This document shows positions 31,736 to 40,690 of a DNA stretch of 64,000 nucleotides, piece after piece (the stretch's first letter is position 1; every line of letters begins with the position of its first letter). The notes beneath the pieces are model-generated. The model had not been told where the DNA came from. It did not search any database and saw only the letters and a program-made list of their open reading frames with translations. The DNA is from Morinoia aosen (Eukaryota; Arthropoda; Malacostraca; Amphipoda; Talitridae). Position numbers and translations under genes: made by a program. The stretch spans positions 29,630,355-29,694,354 of the forward strand of contig CM059571.1 of NCBI GenBank assembly GCA_030386875.1, read 5' to 3'.

Positions 31736-33654
31736 GCGATTTTTTAACCTATAATCCATGGACGGCCAGCCGCGATTCGAATCTGGTCCTGAGGCGGTAA
31801 ACGGCCGTTAGGTAGGGCGGAACAACGGCGATTCGCGTGCAATTTGTGTCCGAAAAAGTGGACATTTGACCCTTAAACCGCGCGTAATACAACTAAAAAA
31901 CGCATAGGAACCGGCGCGTTCCCACCGGCGATACGTCCTTGATTTTCAATTGGGTAACAGTGATCGATTTACTGAAATAGGTAGAAAAACTAATTGTTGA
32001 AAGGAAAGTTTTAAAAACAACACTGGTGATCTTCATTTCTCAATACCTACTGTTAAAAATAATTTCACAAAGATGTATCCTACGTACGTACCGCCAAGAC
32101 TTCAAACCCTCTGAGAGGTTATTTACTTTTTTGTTTCATCATTTTAAGACACTCAAAATGCAGCTCACTAACGATCAAAGAAATTTCATCGTATTGGAAT
32201 ATGAAGCCACATAAAGGGGTTAAAAAGTAAGAAGAGCATTTAATTTTCTTCCAAATTTTCTAACAGTGAGAAACACAGTCTTCTCATATGGTGAATTCCT
32301 TTCCGGGAACGTTTCATTAATTGGTTTTTCAACTTTTTATAGATTTCCATTGCATCGTATTCCAATACGATGGAAATTCATTGATAGTTAGTTAACTGCA
32401 TTTAAAGTGTCGTCAAATGATGAAACAAGAAAGTAAATAACCTCTCACAGGGTTTAAAGACTTGGCGGTATGTAGGATACATCTTTATGAAATTATTTTT
32501 AACAGTAGGTATTGAGAAATGAAGATCACCAGTGTTGTTTTTAAAATTTTCCTTCCAACAATTAGTTTTCTACCTCTTTCAGTAAATCGATCACTGTTAA
32601 GTGGTTATTAAACGATTTTCAGAAACTTAAATAATTCGAAAAAGAAACTAAATTTGCTACACTGTGAAAAAAAGACATTTCAAATACATTAATTTATTGC
32701 GGAGGTATAATCAATTGAAAAGTCGGGGACATTTTCATGGGACATCCGGTATAGCGTGGTATAAGTTATGCTGTGGAGGGTTCATACTCTGTGTTCTTCT
32801 ATGAAAACCTTATTTATAGATGCATTCAATTTTTGAATTTCTCATAATACAAGTCAATGAGTACAAAGAAAATTCGAAATGTTTGAATAATGGAATTATT
32901 CACTGCATCTTAGCCTGGCTGTTAACCCTAATTTTTGCACTCGGTAAAAAATATCGCAATTTGCAAGTTGCTCCGAGATCGTCGGTTGATATTTCATTCA
33001 CAATGCATGCGCGCTTTTGTGAATTAACAGCCTTGTGACATAAATATGAGTGTAATACTTGTATATATGTCCCTAAAACACGCAACAACGAGTGGTGGAG
33101 TCTGCCATGAAACCCTATGAATACTGAGATGCCATTCGTTTCGCCGCTAATTACTGTACCGGCTGTTGAATTACTTCAAAGAAAATCGCGAAACATTTGC
33201 GATCAGTTTACATAACACAACCATGTACGGTATCAAGGTTCAGTGCGTAATGAGAATGGCATTTTGGGGAGACATGTTCTCAACAGGTCATCTGCTACAA
33301 GACGTGGCAATACAACGGCACCGGAGCGACCAACCAACTTTGATCACCACGTGGAAACAATGTATAATACACGTCGGCAGAATTCATGGTAAGTCTGCTT
33401 GATTTATAGATGGAACCCATGCGTTATTACCACATGGATCCTAGCTGGCAGAAGCGAGTGATGGCTATGAGGCATATGGTTTCCATGTAGGACCCACATC
33501 CTCTACACGTGTCTTAACCTGGTGGGAACCACATGGGGCCACTTTCCAAAAGTCCATGCGTTTTCCACATAACATGGGCGCTTAGAACCCATATGGTAAA
33601 CATTGACAATCCGTGTCGTAACCATGTGGTTTCCATGTGACATTGTATATAGGG

Positions 33655-33860
33655 AAATGCTACTCCTCCATAGTTTTTTAGATACAGGAATTTCAATCAT
33701 ATCATTCGATAAGGCTTCAAAGAAGCTTCAGAAGCATGGGTTAGATTATTGAGAAAAGATATAATCTAACAATTATTTGCGGAAAATATACGTAAAAATT
33801 GCAAAAGGTAAAATTATGGAAAAAATCTTAAAATTCGGCGAAACCAAATCTCAAAAATCA
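33655..33860 (-). repeat. Displaced end of repeat A
   Basis: AAATGCTACTCCTCCATAGT and ATATCATTCGATAAGGCTTC match the reverse complement of B at 43510-43700. This is the continuation of the sequence that stops at 22150, so insertion D lies between the two pieces. Confidence 0.75.
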
Positions 33861-34792
33861 ACTCCGATGTTTCTTCTGATAATACATTTAGCTATCTAAA
33901 AATCACATTGCCGGATCTGTAGCGTCAAAATTGTAGGAGTATAGTTTTCAAAAAATCTCAAATAATCAAATTTTCAATATAAATGCAAAAAACATCTGAA
34001 ACAAAGAGGAATCGGGGCAAAATTTCACACGTAAAGTGAAAATTTTAGAAAAATCTGTCCAGAAATGGCGGACTTTTTTTGAGCGAGACAGTCCCTTTCG
34101 GTTGTCGCGTCGAAGTTTCCTCCTCAAATGATGACGCAGGTTCAAGCTTCAGCAGACGAGAGTTAGCGATTCATCTCACGGGCGAACTGCTTTCGAACGA
34201 AAACAAAACATTCTAACACATCCAGTGAAATGTAACTGAAGGCTTAGAAGGACAAATAACAGCGAATAAGTTGTGTGTTTACGGGTTAAACATTATCAAA
34301 ATATCAAGAAGTACACAAAAAGATTCTGAACAAAAAATGAAACTATCGATTTCGTTGCATTTCACTATCCCATTCATTGAAATTTCTGTTACCTCGAAGG
34401 AGCTCCATTGCGTTCAGAGTCCTCGATTTTAGTTTGTTCTTTTTTTACCCGCCGCATGTGTTATTTAACTGCAAGGTGTGTTCTTGCTTCTAACGATTTT
34501 TCACTTAAATAAAAACAAATTTTCCTCTCAATAATTTCTACTCAGTGAACAGAACCTAAAATATCCTCCCCTCTATCCATACATCCGATACAATTTCACG
34601 ATGTATTCATATGAAACTCGCTCTGCTACCCGTAAAGCGGCTTTATCTGGAGAAATAACATCCCTCACAACGTCGCTTTAAAAATCAAAGCCAAAAAAGC
34701 AGAATGTATCTGAACCGTTCATAAAACAAAAAGGAAAACCACCAAAAACGTTACGCGTAAAATCGCTCGATTAAAAGTCTCAACCGCTCAAA

Positions 34793-36529
34793 ATGACAAA
34801 AGAAACCCCGACGGTAAAGCAGTGCAACGTCAACGAAAGCACCGCAGCACATCCGGCATCACCAGAGCGAGCCAACAGAGAGTCGACAGAAGGTCGCCCG
34901 ACAGAGAGCCGAGTTTCGGGTTCACCAGCTACGGACAAAAATCTCCCAAGCGCAGCTGGTAACAATGAAGTCTTCACATCGGCATCGCACGCAGTCGAAA
35001 CAAGCCCTAGCAAGAGCAAGAAAGAAGCCCCTGAGCCTGGACTCCACTATCCAAGCAATCCTCGAGAGGATACACCAGCGAAAGAAATCTTGCTTGGTAC
35101 GATGTGCAAAAATGTAAATTTGTCTCTAGATACCGAAAATGATGCGATGAATGAGCCGAATATTAGCGGTTCTAATATTTATATTTCTAGTGATCATGAT
35201 TACCTGAATATTGCGTCAAGTAGCTTGCACCCGCTTCAAATTTCAATGTCCCATTACATTCACCAGGTAAACAATAACCTGTCTCTCACTGCAGCCCACT
35301 TAATGAAAATGTCAAAACAGCGGACGCCTCCAAGTCCACTTTCGATATCTTCCACCGCTTCAAATATTAGACTCATTACAGAACAACTTTTCAAATTGAA
35401 CTTGCATGTAAGCTCTTTTGATCTTACGCCAAAGACCTCGCTTTCTACAGGCCAATTTTCTGACTCACAGTGCAAAAAACCTCTGGATACATTTCTACGC
35501 GGAGATAAAATTCTCACGACGGTCCAAAGGAACGACATTGACCCCACTCGTAAAATAAGAACTGTAATTTCAGGTCGCATTGATGATCTCCTTGACGTAA
35601 TTGGCCAAATGCCTCAATTCACTAACTACATCGTTTGCTTCAGAGACTTAAGCCTCTCACAACCTAACATTGCTAAAATCAAAGAACTCATATTGTCTAA
35701 GCATGCCTTAGCCCGCATTTATGCAGTGAGTGCATGTAGCGGCAAAAAATTGTATCAGGCGTTGAATTTGTGTAAAACAAACGGTATTAAATTGATTCCG
35801 CTCCGAACAAACAATGCAACTGATCTCATAACTTGCAATGATGTTCGTACTTGGCCCGGTACAAGAGAAGAAACACACCATTTTCTTCAACAGATTGCTC
35901 TTAGATCGAGTCTAAAACTCACTTTACAATCTAGCTCCAGTATTATAAACTCCAATGGCCTGAATGACAAAACTGAATGCTCCAACATCAGTCCAGAACA
36001 GCAAAATGAATTGAAGAATTCTAATCGATCACTGGCTGTTTCAAGTGAAGTCTCCAGAAACCTGAATCATTGCTTGCATGTTGGTGATGAACGTTCTCCT
36101 CCATTGATCTCCGACTACCGCACAGTACCCACAAAAAATAGGTTTTCGTTATTATCTGACGCGAACTCAGAGAGCGATATACCTTCATCACAAACGAGTA
36201 CAAAGCAGCAACCACCAACCACGTACTCGGAAGCATTAAAATCAATACAAAGAGAAAAACTGCAGCAGAATCTCAGTCGAAATCCTATAAAACATTTACG
36301 TCCAAACCGCATACATAACCACCACCAAGAGAATGGAAATGGCAAGGGCACCCCTCATTTCTCAGTCGCTCACTCAACTAAAACTGGCCACAGCCTGCCA
36401 ATTCAAAGCCAGGAAAACAAGAAATCCAAACAACTCTCGTCTGATAATGCTGAAACTCAGCCTAAATATGACTCAAGCCCCATGTACTCACTCGTCAGCA
36501 CCACCATGGATGAATTAAAACGGTCATAG
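34793..36529 (+). CDS. LINE ORF1 protein (578 codons), unknown fold
   Basis: An intact frame from ATG (context caaaATGa) to TAG. The first 100 residues are rich in Ser, Glu, Pro and Thr and look disordered. A more ordered segment at about 255-370 includes RTVISGRIDDLLDVIGQM and NYIVCFRDLSLSQ. The tail is basic and polar (HLRPNRIHNHHQENGNG), as expected for a nucleic-acid-binding ORF1 product. I see no CCHC zinc knuckle, PHD finger or clear esterase motif. It is followed in the same frame, after one TAG, by the OTU-like region. It is strikingly long and undamaged compared with ORF2, which might mean selection or simply chance. Confidence 0.7.
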   Translation: MTKETPTVKQCNVNESTAAHPASPERANRESTEGRPTESRVSGSPATDKNLPSAAGNNEVFTSASHAVETSPSKSKKEAPEPGLHYPSNPREDTPAKEILLGTMCKNVNLSLDTENDAMNEPNISGSNIYISSDHDYLNIASSSLHPLQISMSHYIHQVNNNLSLTAAHLMKMSKQRTPPSPLSISSTASNIRLITEQLFKLNLHVSSFDLTPKTSLSTGQFSDSQCKKPLDTFLRGDKILTTVQRNDIDPTRKIRTVISGRIDDLLDVIGQMPQFTNYIVCFRDLSLSQPNIAKIKELILSKHALARIYAVSACSGKKLYQALNLCKTNGIKLIPLRTNNATDLITCNDVRTWPGTREETHHFLQQIALRSSLKLTLQSSSSIINSNGLNDKTECSNISPEQQNELKNSNRSLAVSSEVSRNLNHCLHVGDERSPPLISDYRTVPTKNRFSLLSDANSESDIPSSQTSTKQQPPTTYSEALKSIQREKLQQNLSRNPIKHLRPNRIHNHHQENGNGKGTPHFSVAHSTKTGHSLPIQSQENKKSKQLSSDNAETQPKYDSSPMYSLVSTTMDELKRS

Positions 36530-36532
36530 AAA

Positions 36533-36980
36533 GTGAAGCTGCTTCTTACCATAGCCGATGGGCACTGCCTCCTTCATGCAGTAACTCACCAGCTTAAAAC
36601 ACAATCGTCTTCAAAATGGAATTACAATTCCATAAAAGCAGCAATAATAAATGAGAGCACTACATATGAAAACAAATACGTCAATTTCCTTGCCAAGAAA
36701 AGCGGTGATCTACCTAGGCTCATAAGTAAATACATTGACGAAAAACACTTTGATCATGATGCTGGGGATCTAATACCACATAACATATAAAAGATCACTG
36801 GTAGGTAGGAGAATTTTCATTTTCGATGAGCAAGGCGATGGTATTTGGAAAACAGTAGTCGACCCCTCACCAGAAGTATCAACTAAAAACCATCCGTTGA
36901 TGCTTCATCGGAAAAATGATCACTACAGTACCCTTGTTGCACAAGACAAAACCAAGACTGATATCACATCATCTTCATGA
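36533..36980 (+). pseudogene. OTU-like cysteine protease region of the LINE
   Basis: The first part (in frame with ORF1, after TAG) has IADGHCLLHAVTHQL, which matches the catalytic Asp/Cys loop of OTU deubiquitinases (D-G-x-C-L-x-H-A). After a frameshift near 36790 the other frame has RRIFIFDEQGDGIWKTV and, 30 residues on, LHRKNDHYSTLV, the usual OTU catalytic His (N-x-H-Y). Cys and His are thus both present with plausible spacing (about 110 residues). A TGA at 36978 separates it from the endonuclease. OTU proteases cleave ubiquitin chains; in retroelements their role is unproven. The identification rests on motifs only. Confidence 0.6.
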
Positions 36981-36998
36981 CAAAATACTGTTGTCCAG

Positions 36999-39900
36999 TT
37001 GAATGGCAGTCTCTCAAATACACCTGATGCTAGACCTGACACTCTGGGCAACAATGATAAGATCAACGAATCCACGAAACAGTCCCTACCAAAGAATCAC
37101 TTTGATACCACAAATAATCGCCATAAAATAAAAAACATCAAAATTAAACATATCAATGCTCGTAGCCTCATTAGCAAGCTGGATGACATTAGAGTAATGT
37201 TGGTCACAGAAGACTTTGACATTTTATGTGTTTCCGAGACATGGTTTGATTCGCGAACTCAAAGCTCCTTTTTCAATATTCCTGATTACGTGCTGTACCG
37301 CCATGACGGCGTTAAAAGTAGCAAAGGTAGTGGATCTTGTATTTTCGTGAAAGAAATTTATCTGTCGTCTCTACTTTTAACAAATGAAGTGTGCGAGGGC
37401 ATAGAAATGGTTTGGTTGAAAGTGCAAACAAATAAACATAAGTCCATCATTACCGGCAGCCTTTACCGACACCCATCAGCTTCTCTACCAACAGCAATAG
37501 AGTTCATCGAGAAAATTTTCAAAGAAATCTTAGCCACAAAAAAGTCATTCTTTGCATTCGGTGATTTTAATATTGACCTAACGGATAAAAAAAATCAGCT
37601 AAGCAGACTGTTGTACAAACTAAACCTTTCACAAATGGTTAAAGAACCGACTCGCGTTACAAGAGTATCTAAGACTCTCCTCGATCTAGCAATTACAAAC
37701 AAACCTACGGCAATACTTAATACAGTTATATCACCCTCTGTCGCCGATCACCACTCTGTAGAATGTAAAATTAATATTACAAATGAAAGACAAAACTATC
37801 GTTTCATGACTTACCGCCTAAAAAGTCAATATTCACCGGAACTACTTAAGGAAAAACTCCTAAACAGGCTCGCCGAATTTCAGAGTATGATGCAATCTGA
37901 CGATGTGGACATTCAAGTTTCTATCTTTAACGAGAACTTCACAGCAGCTCTCAATGAATGCGCTCCTTATATCACCAAAAAACTAAACCAAAACGCACTC
38001 TCTGGATTACCAGCGAAATTAAAGACCTAAGCAGAATAAAGAAAGTTTCCTTGCGAGAGTATAAAGAAAACAGGTCAAACATTACTTTATACAAGAGATA
38101 TAAAGAACTTGGAAAGATTCTTCGGAAGAAAATCACACAAGCAAAACAAACTCACTTCCACCAAGAACTATTCATGGCAAAAAATAATCCAAAACGTACA
38201 TGGGAGATCATTAGTGAGGTGGCTCAATATAAAAACTTAGAGCGCAAAAGTGTTTTTGAAAATCCTTTGGAAAAAGCCACTGAGTTCAACACATTCTTTT
38301 CAAAAGTAGGTGCCCAAATCTTCGAGGAAGTGAGTAGAGCCAGTCCGAGGAAACTGACAGTTGAAAGTTCATGCCCTACTGCACTTTTAAAGGCTGATGC
38401 CCTGTGGAAGCCACGTCCTGTCGATTTACCGAGTTACAAACTATTTTATACTCATTGAAAAACACAAAAGCAGTCGGACATGATGGAATCAGCCTCCAAT
38501 ACATAAAAGACAGTTTCCCAGTCACTGCACCATTGATTCGTTTGATTATCAACACATCAATAGCAATTAAAATGTTTCCAAAACAGTGGAAACACTCCAT
38601 AATAAGACCGTTGCATAAAACTGGTGACATAAATACAGCGTCAAATTACAGGCCCATTAGCCTTTTACCTGTCCTGTCCAAAATATTAGAAAAAGTAGTA
38701 ACGAATCAACTGTCATCTCACCTGGACGAGTTAAATTTACTTCATCGAAATCAATATGCCTATAGAAAGAACACTAGCACTCAAGACGCCCTGCTTAACA
38801 TCACTGAAAAAATATACCGCGATATCGATCAAAAAAATATAACACTTTTGCAGCTACTCGATCTCTCTAAAGCATTGGTTCCCAACCTGGGGGTAAATTA
38901 CCCCCTGGGGGTAATTTAGCAATTTTTCGGGGGTAATGGAGGGGTGATAGAAAAATGTAAAGAATTCTGAAAATCAAGTAAGCATTGGTATTAGGATTAA
39001 TGTTAACTTAGTCTTAGTATTTTTAGTAGTAAAGTTGAATGTTGCAACGATGCCAGGCTGGCACTTTCAACCACGAAGCCAAGAATTCCTCAACTAGCTT
39101 CAAATGTGCAACTCCAACCATCTCACTGATGCTCTTGACATATTTGGTAAGTCATTAGATATGCAAAATGTACTAATACAATAAATAAAAGAAATTATCC
39201 CTAGTGTTTTAGTTCAGCCATATATACATTAATGCTGACAACATTTTGTGAAAGGGGTAACATGCTCAATGTGGCATGCTAAATTGGGTAACAAGCTGAA
39301 AAAGGTTGGGAACCACTGCTCTAAAGCATTCGACAGCGTCGAACATGATCAACTCCTACGAAAATACTAAACTTAGAAGTGGATACGCAGTGGTTTAAAA
39401 GTTACCTATCAAATCGATCACATGCAGTCCTCTTAGATAACAAGTTGTCTCCATTCCTTCAAAATAGCTTTGGTGTCCCTCAAGGATCAATTCTGGGCCC
39501 GCTATTGTTTTCAATTTTCATTAACGATTTCCCTCCAATGCCTTCTAACACACGAATCTCCATGTACGCAGATGATGTCCAAATTGCAATGACAAGCTCT
39601 GTAGCAGAAATACCTCAGACGAAAAAAGGAGCTGAAGCTCTATTGAACAGCCTCAAGTCATGGTATGACCAAAACGGTCTCAAGCTAAACGCGAGTAAAA
39701 CACAATTCATTATTTTTGGGTCAAAACATTCAATAAACAACATTCGAAATATAGATCTAACTCTTACAGTTGGGAATGATAAAATTCACCCATCAGAAAA
39801 AGTAAAAAATTTAGGTAAATGGTTCGATAGAAACATGTCCTTCAAATCCCACGTTTATAAAACCTGCAGCACAATTCACGGGACTTTATTGGTTTTTAAT

Positions 39901-40453
39901 CGTATAAAAAGTATGCTTGACGAAGAATCTAGATTGTTAGCCGCTCAATCTTTGGCCTTATCATGTATTGACTACTGTAGCCTGGTTTGGGGAGATATAT
40001 CGAAACAACTTCAGAAAGACCTACAAAAATGCATGCATTTTGCGGCAAAGGTTATAGGCAACTGTAAATTCAAAAAGAATGACCACGTAACACCTCTCTT
40101 GAATAAACTTGGCTGGGCTCCGATTCGGGAAAGGTTTCTGGCGCACAAAGCCCAATACGTTTTCTCCTCTTTATATCTTCCTCATAGCAGTGCTGAAATA
40201 GTTGAATTCCACTCCCCTACCGTCACCAACCAAAAGCCGAACAGGAGACGTGATGTCTCAATCAAATACCGTTCATCTAACATCGGGCAGAAAGCGTGGC
40301 TGTCCCCGTAGAAGTGACGGTACCTCCTTTAGTCTACCATGGTCAGTATCAGGCGCCTTACTGTGGAACAGACTCCTCCAGAGCATCAAAACCCCTCAAA
40401 CACTGAGAGAATTCAAAACTAAATTGGCTCTCTATCTTGCGTCAACACAATAA
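36999..40453 (+). pseudogene. LINE ORF2: APE endonuclease and reverse transcriptase, broken
   Basis: The endonuclease (36999-38030) shows INARSLISK, SETWF, the GDFNIDL motif and VADHHSVE near the end, matching APE-type nucleases. A frameshift near 37985 leads to a Lys-rich linker, and another near 38425 to the RT: AVGHDGIS, NYRPISLLPVLSKILEK and LLDLSKA (motif A). The hAT insertion 38873-39318 interrupts here; after it come FDSVEHDQLL, GVPQGSILGPLLFSIFIND (motif B) and SMYADDVQIAM (motif C). A further shift near 40280 reaches GALLWNRLLQSIK and the stop at 40453. Catalytic residues are kept, but the frame is not. Confidence 0.8.
38873..39318. mobile_element. 446-bp hAT-like element inserted in the LINE RT
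   Basis: The ends are CATTGGTTCCCAACC and, inverted, CAGTGGTTCCCAACC. CTCTAAAG flanks both sides (38865-38872, 39319-39326). Removing the insert and one flank restores the Leu-Ser-Lys-Ala-Phe-Asp codons of RT motif A. An 8-bp duplication and CAGTGGTTC-type ends are typical of hAT. No transposase is encoded. Confidence 0.88.
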
Positions 40454-40511
40454 GTGTGAACTGCAGTAAGTGCTGGAAGAGAAGTCGGGTACTTTTATTG
40501 CTGGTTATCTT

Positions 40512-40544
40512 CTCTCTCGATACATTATACAACAATCGAGAGAG
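40512..40544. repeat. Stem-loop downstream of the LINE ORF2
   Basis: CTCTCTCGAT and ATCGAGAGAG are perfect 10-bp arms with a 13-nt loop, 59 bp after the RT stop. It may be part of the LINE 3' UTR recognised by its RT. That role is inferred. Confidence 0.5.
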
Positions 40545-40599
40545 ATTTATGACATGCACATGCAATATGACTGCCAGTAGACGAGTATTAAGTACATGT

Positions 40600-40690
40600 A
40601 TGTACGCACATGTAGCGCACGTATGTGCATATATATGTGTATATGCGTATGGATATATGTGTATGTATGTGCGTGTCTGCATGTTTTAGA
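40600..40690. repeat. TG/TA-rich simple sequence
   Basis: Imperfect TATGTG/GTATG repeats of about 90 bp. It may mark the 3' end of the LINE. Confidence 0.7.

Larger units (their letters stand above)
24403..31954. mobile_element. Segment F: 7.55-kb insertion with perfect 32-bp inverted ends
   Basis: Both ends read CCCAATTGAAAATCAAGG followed by ACGTATCGCCGGTG, identical over 32 bp. TA flanks each side (24401-24402, 31955-31956). Without it the foldback E1 is continuous (AACCACTTAACAG), matching E2. A TA duplication suggests a Tc1/mariner-type or related mechanism. No transposase is found; the interior is mostly other transposons plus unique AT-rich DNA. Beyond the 32 bp the two subterminal regions are unrelated but both relatively G+C-rich, as in the solo end at 12213. 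Confidence 0.7.
24255..32749. mobile_element. Foldback element E1, split by insertion F
   Basis: The two parts 24255-24402 and 31955-32749 rejoin into an element of about 940 bp that matches E2 (27468-28346) along its length. The ends are CCGGGTGTCCGACAAAAATA and its inverted counterpart GGGACATCCGG. The two halves are long inverted repeats of each other. Each arm begins with the N-terminal helix-turn-helix coding sequence of a transposase (MQLTNDQRNFIVLEYEAT at about 32158), so it is a palindrome of one transposon's 5' end. Confidence 0.7.
22151..33654. mobile_element. Segment D: 11.5-kb insertion with about 33-bp inverted ends splitting repeat A
   Basis: The left end CCCTACATACAATGTCACAT and the right end, read inverted, CCCTATATACAATGTCACAT match for about 33 bp with few differences. 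Left of it repeat A stops and right of it repeat A resumes, exactly where copy B reads through (about 43700). The target duplication is short (two or three A residues). Subterminal sequence on both sides is rich in CACATGG/CCATGTG motifs. No transposase is found. D may have been a small non-autonomous element later inflated by the insertions inside it. Its own unique DNA would then be 22151-24254 plus 32750-33654. Confidence 0.65.
34090..40690 (+). mobile_element. Near full-length, inactive LINE with OTU-like protease region
   Basis: From a possible 5' UTR (start uncertain, about 34090) through ORF1 (34793-36529), an OTU-like region (36533-36980), an APE endonuclease (36999-38030) and an RT (38404-40453). 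The 3' end is uncertain; a hairpin and a TG/TA-rich tract lie at 40512-40690. The order ORF1, OTU, EN, RT on one strand is clear. At least four frameshifts, two in-frame stops between domains and a hAT insertion show it is dead. The RT and EN motifs are of CR1/Jockey-group type; the clade is not certain. Confidence 0.75.
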
